From Streptomyces ortus (GTDB lineage: Bacteria; Actinomycetota; Actinomycetes; Streptomycetales; Streptomycetaceae): a DNA stretch of 64,000 bases. The notes beneath the pieces are model-generated. The model did not search any database. It saw only the letters and a list, made by a program, of their open reading frames with translations, and was not told where the DNA came from. A program made the translations under genes and the position numbers. Position 1 is the first letter of the stretch; each line of letters opens with the position of its first letter. The DNA lies in NCBI RefSeq assembly GCF_026341275.1, contig NZ_JAIFZO010000002.1, positions 1,004,361 to 1,068,360 on the forward strand. Reading direction: 5' to 3'. This document shows positions 49,953-59,094 of the stretch, piece by piece.

Positions 49953-51404
49953 ATGAACAAAACGATCAGGCACGCCTCCGTCTTCACTCTGCTGCTCGTG
50001 TTCGCTCTGCTGGTCAGAGCGACCTGGGTGCAGTTCTACGACGGCCAGGCGCTCGCAGAGGACAAGGACAACCGCCGGAACGCGATCGAGCAGTACGCGT
50101 ATCCGCTCGGGAACATCGTCGTGGGCGGCGACGAGGTCACCGGTTCCGCGCGGACGACGGGCGGCGACCTCAAGTACAAGCGCACGTACACCGACGGCCG
50201 TCTCTACGCGGCCGTCACCGGGTACAGCTCGCAGGTCTTCGGGGCCACGCAGCTGGAGGGCGTCTACCAGCAGCTGCTCGACGGCACGGACAACCGGCTG
50301 AAGAACCCCCTCGACACGGTCACCGGCAAGCGGTCCGACCCGGGCGATGTGATCACCACCATCGACCCGGACGTGCAGAAGGCCGCCTACAAGGCGCTCG
50401 GTGACAAGAAGGGCGCGGCCGTGGCGATCGACCCGCGGAACGGCAGGATCCTCGGTGTCGTGTCCACCCCGTCCTACGACCCCTCGGTGCTCAGCGGGGG
50501 TGACTCGGAAGCCTGGAAAAAGCTGACCAAGGACTCCGAGAAGCCCATGACGAACCGGGCGCTGCGCCAGCCGCTGCCGCCGGGCTCGACGTTCAAGCTG
50601 GTCGTCGCCGCCGCCGCGCTGGAGGACGACCTGTACTCCTCGGTGGACGAGCGGACGGACAGCGAGAATCCGTACACGCTGCCCGGCACCACGACGGTCC
50701 TGGCGAACGAGAGCAAGTCGGCGCCCTGCGAGAACGCGTCGATCCGGGTCGCGCTCCAGTACTCGTGCAACAACGTCTTCGCGAAGATGGCCGTCGACCT
50801 CGGGCAGGACAAGGTCAGGGCGATGGCCGAGAAGTTCGGCTTCAACGACACGTCGCAGGACGTGCCCGTGCGCGCCTACACAAGCGTGTACCCCTCGGAC
50901 ATGGACAAGTCGTCCACCGCGCTGACGGGCATCGGGCAGTTCGACGTGACCGCGACGCCGCTGCAGATGGCCATGGTCTCGGCCGCCATCGCCAACGGCG
51001 GGAAGCTGGTCTCGCCGCACATGGTGTCGCAGATCAGCGACGCGAACGGCGATGTGCTGGAGAACTACGACGACGAGGCCCGGAGCGAGGAGATCGTCAG
51101 CTCGTCCACGGCCGAGCAGTTGCAGTCGGCGATGCGGACGGTCGTCGAGGAGGGTACGGGGACGAACGCGCGGATCTCCGGGGCGACGGTCGGGGGCAAG
51201 ACCGGTACGGCTCAGCACGGCGAGAACAACAGCAAGACGCCGTACGCCTGGTTCACGTCGTATGCGAAGTCCGACTCCTCCGACAAGGAGGTCGCTGTCG
51301 CCGTGGTGGTGGAGCAGTCGGATGCGGCGCGGTCGGAGGTGAGCGGGAACGGGTTGGCCGCGCCTGTCGCGGAGGCCGTGATGCGGGCGGCCCTCCGCGA
51401 CTGA
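49953..51404 (+). CDS. Penicillin-binding transpeptidase (PBP2/PbpA-like)
   Basis: 483-residue class B-type transpeptidase with an N-terminal membrane anchor (about residues 8-27, SVFTLLLVFALLVRATWV). Active-site motifs: PPGSTFKL (S212-x-x-K215), YSCNN (SxN-like, with Cys at centre), and GGKTGTAQHGENN. It cross-links peptidoglycan peptides, as PbpA-type enzymes do in septation or elongation. No PASTA. ATG at 49953 follows AAAATGGGGCG...ACGGG; a weak ribosome site. A G-rich 90-nt region separates it from the acetyltransferase. Family and motifs are clear. Confidence 0.93.
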   Translation: MNKTIRHASVFTLLLVFALLVRATWVQFYDGQALAEDKDNRRNAIEQYAYPLGNIVVGGDEVTGSARTTGGDLKYKRTYTDGRLYAAVTGYSSQVFGATQLEGVYQQLLDGTDNRLKNPLDTVTGKRSDPGDVITTIDPDVQKAAYKALGDKKGAAVAIDPRNGRILGVVSTPSYDPSVLSGGDSEAWKKLTKDSEKPMTNRALRQPLPPGSTFKLVVAAAALEDDLYSSVDERTDSENPYTLPGTTTVLANESKSAPCENASIRVALQYSCNNVFAKMAVDLGQDKVRAMAEKFGFNDTSQDVPVRAYTSVYPSDMDKSSTALTGIGQFDVTATPLQMAMVSAAIANGGKLVSPHMVSQISDANGDVLENYDDEARSEEIVSSSTAEQLQSAMRTVVEEGTGTNARISGATVGGKTGTAQHGENNSKTPYAWFTSYAKSDSSDKEVAVAVVVEQSDAARSEVSGNGLAAPVAEAVMRAALRD

Positions 51405-51440
51405 GGGCCCCCTGCGGGTCGCCGCCGCCGGGCCAAAGGA

Positions 51441-51467
51441 TTGCGCCGTTCCCCGCGCCCCTGAAAG
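51441..51467. repeat. Arm of dispersed GC-rich repeat
   Basis: TTGCGCCGTTCCCCGCGCCC followed by CTGAAAG, between the convergent penicillin-binding protein and NCS2 permease genes. Single arm in this orientation; probably relics of a terminator. Confidence 0.8.
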
Positions 51468-51485
51468 ACCAACAGACCGCGGCGG

Positions 51486-52937
51486 TTACTTTGCGTTCAG
51501 GAGTTGTTCGATCGGGTCTATCGCGAAATAGATCAGGAACAGCGCCGACGTCCCCCACAGCAGCCAGTGCACCTCCTTCGCCTTCCCCAGCACCGTCTTG
51601 ATGAGGACGTAGGACACGAACCCCGCCCCGATCCCGTTCGTGATCGAGTACGTGAACGGCATCACCGCGATCGTCAGGAACGCGGGGATGGCGATCTCGT
51701 ACTTGTCCCAGTCGATGTGCTTGACCTGCGTCATCATCAGGAACCCGACCGCCACCAGCGCCGGCGCCGCCGCCTGCATCGGCACGATGGTCAGCAGCGG
51801 GGTCAGGAAGAGCGCGCAGGCGAACAGTCCGCCCGTGACGAGGTTCGCGAACCCCGTACGGGCCCCCTCGCCGACCCCCGCCGCCGACTCGATGTACGAC
51901 GTGGCGGAGGACGCGGACGACGCGCCGCCCGCAACCGCGGCGGCGCCGTCGATGAGCAGAACCCGGCCCAGGTTCGGCACCTTGCCCTCCTCGTCCAGCA
52001 GCCCCGCCTCGGCGCTGATGCCGACGACCGTGCCCATGGTGTCGAAGAAGTCCGACAGGATCAGCGTGAACACCAGCAGCACGACGGTGATCACACTGAC
52101 CTCGCCGAACGCCCCGAACAGGCTGAAGTCGCCGAGCAGTCCGAAGTCGGGCGAGGCCACCACGTCGTCGGGCACCTGGGGCGTGGTGAGGCCCCAGCTC
52201 TTGACGTCCGCGATCTCGTTGACGACGATCGCGACGAGCGTCATGGTCACGATGCTGATCAGGATCGCGCCCTTGACCTTCCGCGCGAGCAGCCCGATCG
52301 TCAGCAGCACCCCGAGGCAGAACACCAGGATCGGCCAGCCGGTCAGCGCGCCCGTGGCCCCCAGCTGCACCGGCACGGTGGTGTTGGCCGCGTCCGGTAT
52401 ACGGCTGACGAACCCGGCGTCGACGAAGCCGATGAACGCGATGAACAGCCCGATGCCGACACTGATCGCCTGCTTGAGCGGCTGCGGTATCGCGTACATG
52501 ACGGCCTCGCGCAGTCCCGTCACCACCAGGACGCAGATCAGCAGGCCTTCCAGGACGATGAGGCCCATCGCGTCGTCCCAGCTCATCAGCGGGGCGATCT
52601 GGAAGGCGACGACGGCGTTGAGGCCGAGGCCGGCGGCGAGCGCGAGCGGCAGGTTGCCGCCGACCCCCATGACGATCGTCATCACCGCGGCCACCAGGGC
52701 GGTGGCGGTGACCAGTTGGACGCTGTCGAGCTGATCGCCGAACTTGTCCTTCGCGCTGCCGAGGATGATGGGATTCAGGACAAGGATGTAGGCCATCGTG
52801 AAGAACGTGGCGAAGCCGCCGCGCACTTCCCGGCCGACGGTGGAGCCCCGGGCGGAGATCTTGAAGAACCGGTCGACGCTGTTGGCCGGGGGCGGTCCGG
52901 CGCCGGGCCGGTCGTCCACCTGCTGCGTTTCGGACAT
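51486..52937 (-). CDS. NCS2 family purine/xanthine permease (AzgA-like)
   Basis: 483-residue polytopic protein with about 12-14 membrane helices. The start SVDRFFKISARGSTVGREVR and GGFATFFTMAYILVLNPIILG are characteristic of AzgA/GhxP-like guanine/hypoxanthine/adenine permeases; LSDFFDTMGTVVGISAEAGL in the middle and FLTIAVMPFTYSITNGIGAGF near the C-terminus agree. It imports a purine or related base by proton symport. TAA stop. Start ATG at 52937. Divergent from the SigE-family gene with a short gap. Confidence 0.9.
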   Translation of the reverse strand: MSETQQVDDRPGAGPPPANSVDRFFKISARGSTVGREVRGGFATFFTMAYILVLNPIILGSAKDKFGDQLDSVQLVTATALVAAVMTIVMGVGGNLPLALAAGLGLNAVVAFQIAPLMSWDDAMGLIVLEGLLICVLVVTGLREAVMYAIPQPLKQAISVGIGLFIAFIGFVDAGFVSRIPDAANTTVPVQLGATGALTGWPILVFCLGVLLTIGLLARKVKGAILISIVTMTLVAIVVNEIADVKSWGLTTPQVPDDVVASPDFGLLGDFSLFGAFGEVSVITVVLLVFTLILSDFFDTMGTVVGISAEAGLLDEEGKVPNLGRVLLIDGAAAVAGGASSASSATSYIESAAGVGEGARTGFANLVTGGLFACALFLTPLLTIVPMQAAAPALVAVGFLMMTQVKHIDWDKYEIAIPAFLTIAVMPFTYSITNGIGAGFVSYVLIKTVLGKAKEVHWLLWGTSALFLIYFAIDPIEQLLNAK

Positions 52938-53056
52938 GGCGGATGCTCCTCGTTACCTGCGTGCCTGGTGTGCGGGTGCTGGCTGGATTGTTCCCGCGCA
53001 GAACCAGTTTCAGGTTTTCATCGTGTTACAGAATGAACCGACAGGGAGAGGTCCCC

Positions 53057-53626
53057 GTGGGCACTGTCGTCGACGACGCCGCCTCCGTGGAGTTCCATGA
53101 CTTCTTCGAGCGGCACTACTCCGAACTGGCCCGGCTGGCCCAGCTGTTGACCGGTGAGTCCGACGCCGCCGACGACCTCGCGGCGGACGCGCTGCTCGCG
53201 CTGTGGCACCGCTGGGACCGTGTGCGCGCCGCGGACCACCCGGTGGCGTACGCGCGCGGTGTGGTCGCCAACCTGGCGCGTGGCCGGATCCGCAGCGCGG
53301 TGCGCGAACGAAGACGGATCACCCTGGTCTGGTCGCAGCGCGAGGACAGGAGCGAGAACCCCGACGTGCCCGGCATGGTGGACGTCCAGGAGGCGCTGCG
53401 CAGACTGCCGTTCCGCAAGCGGGCGTGTGTGGTCCTGCGCCACTCCTTCGACCTGTCGGAGAAGGACACCGCGCTCACCCTCGGCGTCTCGGTGGGGACG
53501 GTGAAGAGCCAGACGTCGAAGGGGATGGCGGAACTGCAGCGGCTGCTGGGGCCGCGGGAGGCCCCACGAGCCGATGACAAATGGTTCGGGCCCGGACGGA
53601 ACCTCTTGCGGCTGCACGGCATCTGA
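53057..53626 (+). CDS. SigE-family RNA polymerase sigma factor
   Basis: 189-residue ECF-type sigma factor of the SigE-like group: FHDFFERHYSELARLAQLLT starts region 2, DDLAADALLALWHRWDRVRA is region 2.4, VREALRRLPFRKRACVVLRH-like region 4 includes LSEKDTALTLGVSVGTVKSQ. GTG at 53057 with GGGAGAGG 6 nt upstream is chosen over ATG at 53033. No anti-sigma gene follows; only a 61-codon low-complexity frame (53639-53824) that is unlikely to be real. Target genes unknown. Confidence 0.88.
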   Translation: MGTVVDDAASVEFHDFFERHYSELARLAQLLTGESDAADDLAADALLALWHRWDRVRAADHPVAYARGVVANLARGRIRSAVRERRRITLVWSQREDRSENPDVPGMVDVQEALRRLPFRKRACVVLRHSFDLSEKDTALTLGVSVGTVKSQTSKGMAELQRLLGPREAPRADDKWFGPGRNLLRLHGI

Positions 53627-53704
53627 CAGGACGTACCAGTGAACACGGGGTCGTCCGGACCCCGCGGAGCTGCTGGCCTGAGCCCCCCTCGGCCAGTCAG
53701 AGCG

Positions 53705-53737
53705 ACGCCCCTCGTCGGTGACGACCGCGAGGGGCGT
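53705..53737. terminator. Bidirectional stem-loop after the sigma gene
   Basis: ACGCCCCTCG (53705-53714) and CGAGGGGCGT (53728-53737) with a 13-nt loop, between the convergent sigma and esterase genes; a 10-bp perfect stem. It should serve both transcripts. Confidence 0.65.
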
Positions 53738-53771
53738 TCGCATGCCCGCCCCGCGAAACGGAGCGCGCCGG

Positions 53772-55004
53772 TTACAGGACCGCGTCGAGCCAGGCGAAGA
53801 CCTCGTCCTGCTGCGGCACGCTGAACACATGGCCCAGCTCGGGCCAGACCTTGGTGTGCAGGTGCTCCCCGGCACGGCGTGCGCGCCAGACGGCGCGCAG
53901 CTTCTCGTGGGCCACCCGGACGCCCTCCGCGGGGAACAGGGTGTCCTGGGCGCCATGGAAGAAGAGCGACGGCTTGGGCGCGGCGATGCTCGCCACGTCG
54001 GGGAAGTCGAGGTGCCGGGCGAGCCCGGGGTGGAGCATGCAGTACGAGGACTGGCCGCGCAGGATGTTGTTGCCCGGCACCATGACCTCCTTCAGCCCGG
54101 TCATCCAGCACACGCTGGCCGCCGCCGCGATGTCGTCGCTGAGGGCGGCCGTCTGCCAGGCGCGGAAGGCGCCCATGGAGAATCCGACGGCCGCGACCCG
54201 GCGCCGGTCCACCCGGTCGAGACCGGCCAGGAAACCGGCGGCGCGCACGTCCTCGCGGGCCATGAGTCCGGCGAGCGAGGACCCCAGATGGAAGAGGTTG
54301 CTCGCCAGGGCCTGTTGCTGCTCGTACGTGACTGGTCCGCGGTCGCCCCAGCCGAGCGCGTCCAGGGCGAGGACCACGTAACCGCGCCGGGCCAGCTCGT
54401 CACCGACGAACCGGCCGCCGAAACAGCGGTCCGCCCAGCCCTGCGCCGACGCCAGCCGTGTGTCGTCGTCCCAGGGCCGGACCAGTTTCTCCTTCCCGAT
54501 GTCGAACTTGGCGCCGTGGTCGTGGAGCAGGAGGACGGCGGGGAAGGGGCCGGTGCCGTGCGGGGTGAGGAGGGAGCCGCGGACCCGCTCGTACCGGGTG
54601 AGCGAGAGGGTCACCGACTCGCGGGTGTACCCGTCGGCTTCGACGCGCCCGCCGAACTCCTGCTCGTACGGGGTGTGGTCCCGCTCGACGAACAGGTGCT
54701 CCTCGACCTTCGACCGGGCCGCCCGCCGCCACGCCCGGAAGTCCCGGACCGGGGAGGTGCCCCAGGCGAGCGGGAAACGCAGTTCGTCCTTGAGGAGGGG
54801 GTGGAAGTCGGGAAGGTTCCCCTCGACGATGCCCGTCACCCGCGCGGCCGGGGCGGTGGCCTGTGCCGCGTGCGCGGGGGCCGCGGACGCTCCGGCGCCC
54901 GCCGCGCCGAGCAGTGCCGCCGCCCCGGCACCCGCGACGAACGACCGCCGGTCCAGGGACGGCGGTCCCGGGGACGACGGCTCACCACCGCTACCGCTGT
55001 TCAT
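53772..55004 (-). CDS. Tat-secreted alpha/beta hydrolase (carbohydrate esterase-like)
   Basis: 410-residue protein exported by the twin-arginine pathway: LDRRSFVAGAGAAALLGAAG then GASAAPAHA. Hydrolase core: PFPAVLLLHDHGAKFDIGKE, nucleophile AVGFSMGAFRAWQ (GxSxG), acid in FFHGAQDTLFP and His in PELGHVFSVPQ. It resembles large acetylxylan/dienelactone-type esterases. ATG at 55004 with GGAGGCCGT upstream is preferred over GTG at 55019. It overlaps the pectinesterase stop by 14 nt, so part of the pectin operon. Possible role: removing acetyl groups from pectin. Confidence 0.82.
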   Translation of the reverse strand: MNSGSGGEPSSPGPPSLDRRSFVAGAGAAALLGAAGAGASAAPAHAAQATAPAARVTGIVEGNLPDFHPLLKDELRFPLAWGTSPVRDFRAWRRAARSKVEEHLFVERDHTPYEQEFGGRVEADGYTRESVTLSLTRYERVRGSLLTPHGTGPFPAVLLLHDHGAKFDIGKEKLVRPWDDDTRLASAQGWADRCFGGRFVGDELARRGYVVLALDALGWGDRGPVTYEQQQALASNLFHLGSSLAGLMAREDVRAAGFLAGLDRVDRRRVAAVGFSMGAFRAWQTAALSDDIAAAASVCWMTGLKEVMVPGNNILRGQSSYCMLHPGLARHLDFPDVASIAAPKPSLFFHGAQDTLFPAEGVRVAHEKLRAVWRARRAGEHLHTKVWPELGHVFSVPQQDEVFAWLDAVL

Positions 55005-56130
55005 ACGGCCTCCAGTCACCGAGATACGTCCTGCGGGTGTGCGAGGCGGCCTCGGCGCGCGTGAGCTGGGGCCGGTTGGCCGGGACGGTGATCTCGGCGC
55101 CCGGCCCGCTGTTGCGGTACTCGGCGAACCGCTGGCTCTGCCACGGATAAGTGGCCGACATGTCGGTGTACGGCTCCACGGCGTCGATCCCGGCGCCGAG
55201 GCGGGTCTCGCGCACGGTCAGCATGGGCCGCGCGGTGGGGTCGGATCCGGGCACCCAGGGCCGGGCCAGCTTGTAGTAGGCGTCCGGGGCCCCACTCGTC
55301 ACCCGGCTGTCCGTCACCAGGTATCCGCGCGGATTGGCGACCGCGGTCGAGGGCGCGAAGACGAAGCCGTACGGGGCTCCGGCGAGGTCCGTGCGCCGCA
55401 GCGTGCGGAAGTGGCAGTGCTCGAACACGGCGGTGGCCCGCCCGAACACGAAGTCCACGTCCCCCTCGACGTAGCAGTGCGCGAAGTACTGCCGCGCGAA
55501 GGCGGTGAGCGCGAGGGAGTCGGCGTACAGCGTGTCCTGGTGGCCGAGGAAACGGCAGTGGAGGAACGCCGAGCGGTCGCCCTGCACCTTGATGGCGACG
55601 GCCTGGGTGCCGGTGATCTCGGGATGGTCGGCGCGCAGCCAGTCGTTGGCGAAGGTGATGTCGCGGGCGGTGAACCCGTCGGCCTGCACGGTCGTGGTCG
55701 CCGAGCCGGTCGTGCCGTGGGTGCCGGAGCCGTCCGGTTTCGGGGTGCCGTTGGCGTTGTCGTAGACGATGACGACGTCCCGCGCGTCCTCGGAGGCCCC
55801 GAGCCAGGTCAGCTCCGTACGGGCGGTGCTGACGGCGACCGTCTCGCGGTACGTTCCCGGCGCGATGACCAGCGTGTGTCCGCTCCCGTTCGCGGCGTTC
55901 ACCGCGGCCTGGACCGTGGTGTGGTCGCCGAGGCCGCCGGGGTGGACGTACAGGGTTCGCTCGTCGAGCCGGGCCGACGGCGAACCGTACCGTCCGAAGG
56001 GGGAGCGCCCGCGCGCGTGGGCGGTCCCGCCGGTCCCCAGCGCGAGGGCGGCCCCGACGCTCGCGACGACGAAGGACCGTCTGCTCGCCCTCGGGCTCGC
56101 CTTCGCATTCGCACTGATCGGCAGGGTCAT
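54991..56130 (-). CDS. Secreted pectinesterase (carbohydrate esterase family 8)
   Basis: 379-residue protein with a Tat-type signal (SRRSFVVASVGAALALG, ending GTAHARG), then a beta-helix pectin methylesterase domain. Motifs: YVHPGGLGDHTTVQAAVNAAN, CRFLGHQDTLYADS, VEGDVDFVFGRATAVFEHC (catalytic Asp) and KLARPWVPGS (Arg). It demethylates pectin, exposing galacturonate for pectate lyase. ATG at 56130 is 2 nt after the pectate lyase stop, indicating one operon. Family firm. Confidence 0.92.
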   Translation of the reverse strand: MTLPISANAKASPRASRRSFVVASVGAALALGTGGTAHARGRSPFGRYGSPSARLDERTLYVHPGGLGDHTTVQAAVNAANGSGHTLVIAPGTYRETVAVSTARTELTWLGASEDARDVVIVYDNANGTPKPDGSGTHGTTGSATTTVQADGFTARDITFANDWLRADHPEITGTQAVAIKVQGDRSAFLHCRFLGHQDTLYADSLALTAFARQYFAHCYVEGDVDFVFGRATAVFEHCHFRTLRRTDLAGAPYGFVFAPSTAVANPRGYLVTDSRVTSGAPDAYYKLARPWVPGSDPTARPMLTVRETRLGAGIDAVEPYTDMSATYPWQSQRFAEYRNSGPGAEITVPANRPQLTRAEAASHTRRTYLGDWRPYEQR

Positions 56131-56132
56131 GA

Positions 56133-57446
56133 TCAGCGGACCTTTCCGGCGCCCGCGCGGCCGTCGACGATGCCGGGCACCGCGCGCGGCGGGTCGACCC
56201 TGGTCCGCAGGGTGGGCGTCCAGCCGGCGCCGGACCGGAGGGTCTCGGCGGGGATCTCCGCGTTGTGGACGGCGATGAGATCGGTCCTGCGGCCGTTGAC
56301 GTAGTTGTTCTCGGCGGTGAGCGGCGCCTCGCTCCACTTCTTCAGGGTCTTGGCGGCGCTGACACCGGCGGGCAGCGAGAACGCGTTGTCGGAGGCGTAC
56401 AGCTGCGAGGAGATCCCGACGCCGAAGGTGTAGCCGTACGACTGCCCCTCGCGCACCACGAAGTGGTTGTTGTACGAGTCGACCTGGCCGAAGCGGACCC
56501 GCGGCGCCCGCTCGACGACGCCCTCGAACCTGTTGTGGTGGAGCGTGACCTTGAGCTTGCCGGTGTCGGTCGCTCCGGCACTGTCGCTGTTGCCGATGAG
56601 CATGGTCTTGTCGTGGTCCTCGACCGCGTTCCAGGAGACGGTCACGTGGTCGGCGCCGCGCACGATGTCGAGCAGGCCGTCGTGCTGCTGGTAGGTCCGG
56701 CCGAAGTAGGTGGGCAGGGTGCTGTCCGGGTAACGGCCGTCGGTCAGCGTGTTGTTGGCGACCCACACATGGGTGGAGCCGTACACGACGACCGCGTCGT
56801 ACTCGGAGTTCCAGGCGCCGGTCGCCGTGTCGGTCGGGTCCCACTGCGGGAAGCAGTCCAGCGGGGCCTCGATGGTGAGGTTGCGCAGGATGACGTTGTC
56901 GACGCCCTTGATCTGCAGGCTGCCGCCTCTGATGCCGGCGCCCTTGCCGACGCCGACGATGGTGGTGTCGGCGGGCACGTTCACCTTGATGGCGGCGTCC
57001 TGGGCGGCGGCGGAGGCGGCCCGCAGTCCTTCGGGGCTGTCGGCGGGCTCCCCGGACAGGTCGGTGTCCAGACCCCAGTTCTCGGGCGAGTACTTCTCCA
57101 GGTAGGCGTCGAAGTCGTACCCGGGGGCCGCGAAGGAGGCACACCCCTCGGCGACGGGGTCGATGACGCCCTTGACCTTGACGATCTTCGGCGCGTCGCC
57201 GCCGGCCTTCAGCGCGGCCTTGAACGCGTCCCAGGTGGTGACGGTGTACACGTGCTCGCCGTCGGCGGCCGAGCCGCCGGTGGTCCCGGCCCCCTCGGCC
57301 CCCCACCCGTCCCCCACGGCAAGAACCTCCCGCCCGAGATCCCGACCACGCTCCCCCTCCCCGGCATGGGCAACGGTCGCGACCGCCCCAAGGGCAAGCG
57401 CGGTACATCCAGCAATGACATGCACATGCCACATAGAAGTACGCAT
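56133..57446 (-). CDS. Secreted pectate lyase (polysaccharide lyase family 1)
   Basis: 437-residue protein with a Sec signal (HVIAGCTALALGAVATVAHAGEG) followed by a PL1 right-handed beta-helix: NVILRNLTIEAPLDCFPQWD, SWNAVEDHDKTMLIGNSDSA (HDKxMLIG motif) and VERAPRVRFGQVDSYNNHF (RxPxxR). It should cleave polygalacturonate by beta-elimination using calcium. ATG at 57446 follows GGAAGGAAC about 8 nt upstream. Upstream are dispersed repeats at 57487 and 57533, so its promoter must be separate from the upstream binding-protein gene. Confidence 0.92.
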   Translation of the reverse strand: MRTSMWHVHVIAGCTALALGAVATVAHAGEGERGRDLGREVLAVGDGWGAEGAGTTGGSAADGEHVYTVTTWDAFKAALKAGGDAPKIVKVKGVIDPVAEGCASFAAPGYDFDAYLEKYSPENWGLDTDLSGEPADSPEGLRAASAAAQDAAIKVNVPADTTIVGVGKGAGIRGGSLQIKGVDNVILRNLTIEAPLDCFPQWDPTDTATGAWNSEYDAVVVYGSTHVWVANNTLTDGRYPDSTLPTYFGRTYQQHDGLLDIVRGADHVTVSWNAVEDHDKTMLIGNSDSAGATDTGKLKVTLHHNRFEGVVERAPRVRFGQVDSYNNHFVVREGQSYGYTFGVGISSQLYASDNAFSLPAGVSAAKTLKKWSEAPLTAENNYVNGRRTDLIAVHNAEIPAETLRSGAGWTPTLRTRVDPPRAVPGIVDGRAGAGKVR

Positions 57447-57486
57447 GACTACGGTTCCTTCCAACAGAGAACGGATCGACTTACCC

Positions 57487-57556
57487 AGGGCGCGAGGAAC
57501 GGCGCAATCTTCGGCTTTCGCCTTTCGCCCTCAGGGGCGCGGGGAACGGCGCAATC
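57487..57556. repeat. Two arms of dispersed GC-rich repeat
   Basis: GGGCGCGAGGAACGGCGCAA from 57488 and AGGGGCGCGGGGAACGGCGC from 57533, 46 bp apart and in the same direction, between the sugar-binding protein stop (57639) and the pectate lyase start. The spacing and orientation resemble the array at 46708. Confidence 0.85.
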
Positions 57557-57638
57557 TTTTGCCTTTGGGGCCCGGGGGGGGCGACTGCACGACCACCCCC
57601 ACGGCCCCGCAGTCCCCTGCCCCCCACCAGCGGCCAGC

Positions 57639-59009
57639 CTACCCCTTCTGCTCGTTCCACTCCCCCTGAGCCTCATTGAGCTGATCGGCCAACGTGTCCA
57701 GGAACTCCTTCTCGCTCAACGACCCGTTCAGCACCTTCTGGAAAGCCGGCTCGTTGTCGGTCTTCGAGATGGTGTTCCAGTCGGGCAGGTAGTAAGGCAA
57801 CTGGACGATGGTCGTGGAACCGTCGGTCAACGCCTCGGCCGCCAACTTCGTCGGCTCGGCCTCGGCCACCCACGCGTCCTTACCGGCGTCGTTGTTCGAC
57901 GGCACCTGCCCCGCCGACTCGTTGAACTTCGAGTTCTGCGCCTTCTCCGTGGCGAACTCGATGAACTTCCAGGCCGCGTCCTTGTTCTTGGAGGTCTTGA
58001 AGATGCCGAGACCGTCCACGGGGTTGGAGACCTGGACGCGCTTGCCGCCGGGCCCGACCGGCTGCGGAATACCGCGGAACTTGTCGGCGCCCAGCGCCTT
58101 CACGTGATCCTGGTAGGAGCCCAGGTTGTGGTTGAGCATGCCGATCGTGCCGGAGTCCCACTGGGCGACCATCTTGGTGAAGTCGTTGTTGAGGTCGGCC
58201 GCCGGAGTGACCTTCTTGAACAGGCCCGTGTACTTCTCCAGGGCCGCCACGTTCTTCGGGTCGTTGACCGTGGTCTTCTCGTTGCCGTTGTCCCAGAACG
58301 AGGTGATGCCGGACTGCCCGTACATCGCGTCCAGCGCCTGGGCGATGGAACCGGCGCCCCCGCGGATGGTGTAACCGAAGGCGTTCTTGTCCTTGTCGGT
58401 GAGCTTGTCGGCGGCCTCGTAGAACTTGTCCCAGGTGGTCGGCGCGTCCAGCCCGGCGCTCTTGAACAGGTCGGTGCGGTAGTACAGCACGCCGTTGTTG
58501 GCGGAGGTCGGGACCGAGTACAGCGTGCTGTCCTCGGCGCCGCCACCACCCGCGGCCTTCAGCGACTTGACCATGTCGTCGTTGAGCTTGCCGTTCAGGG
58601 AGGACTTGCCGAGGCGGTCGTCCAGCGGCTCCAGCGCGTTCTGCGCGGCGAAGCCGGCGAGCATCGCCGCACCGACACCGCCCACGTCCGGCAGCCCCTT
58701 GGCCTGGATGGAGGTGTCGACCTTGGACTGGTACTCGGTGGCGGCGATCGGGACGTACTTGACGTCGATGTCCGGGTTCGCCTTCTCGAAGTCGGCGATG
58801 ATCTCCTTCCAGATGTCGGTGCGGACACCGCCGTTGTTGTCCCAGAAGGTGATCTCGCCCTTGCCACTGCCCTCGGCGCCCTTGTCACCCGACGAACCGC
58901 TGCCGTCGTCACCGCAGGCGGTGGCGGTCAGCGCGAGGACCGCGCTCACGGCGACGGCGGCCGCGGAGCGGCGCGCTCCTCTACTGCTGCTGCGCATGCT
59001 GCTCTTCAT
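57639..59009 (-). CDS. Sugar ABC transporter substrate-binding lipoprotein
   Basis: 456-residue family 1 extracellular solute-binding protein. Signal and lipobox: VLALTATAC (C32). Mature part starts KGEITFWDNNGGVRTDIWKE and has FEKANPDIDVKYVPIAATEY, LYSVPTSANNGVLYYRTDLF, GGPGGKRVQVSNPVDGLGIF-type blocks; length fits oligosaccharide binders. It should feed the permeases at 62656 and 63558. Its gene comes after GH43, separated by 85 nt with 16-bp tandem repeats, so it may be expressed at a different level. Ligand probably a pectic oligosaccharide (inference). Confidence 0.9.
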   Translation of the reverse strand: MKSSMRSSSRGARRSAAAVAVSAVLALTATACGDDGSGSSGDKGAEGSGKGEITFWDNNGGVRTDIWKEIIADFEKANPDIDVKYVPIAATEYQSKVDTSIQAKGLPDVGGVGAAMLAGFAAQNALEPLDDRLGKSSLNGKLNDDMVKSLKAAGGGGAEDSTLYSVPTSANNGVLYYRTDLFKSAGLDAPTTWDKFYEAADKLTDKDKNAFGYTIRGGAGSIAQALDAMYGQSGITSFWDNGNEKTTVNDPKNVAALEKYTGLFKKVTPAADLNNDFTKMVAQWDSGTIGMLNHNLGSYQDHVKALGADKFRGIPQPVGPGGKRVQVSNPVDGLGIFKTSKNKDAAWKFIEFATEKAQNSKFNESAGQVPSNNDAGKDAWVAEAEPTKLAAEALTDGSTTIVQLPYYLPDWNTISKTDNEPAFQKVLNGSLSEKEFLDTLADQLNEAQGEWNEQKG

Positions 59010-59050
59010 GATCGGCTCTCTTCTTCTGGATCCGACGAGGGGTGTGTCGC

Positions 59051-59082
59051 TGTAGCGGTGAAGCGGTGTCGCCGTGAAGCGG
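59051..59082. repeat. Two tandem 16-bp units before the binding-protein gene
   Basis: TGTAGCGGTGAAGCGG (59051-59066) and TGTCGCCGTGAAGCGG (59067-59082), head to tail, between the GH43 stop and the lipoprotein start. The shared GTGAAGCGG could be a regulator site or part of an intercistronic stem; not decided. Confidence 0.7.
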
Positions 59083-59094
59083 CGTGCTGTGGAA

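Noticed and set aside
53639..53824. 61-codon ORF after the SigE-family gene, considered as an anti-sigma remnant
   Set aside because: It runs through the bidirectional terminator and into the convergent esterase gene, has no zinc-finger or membrane motif, and a weak start.
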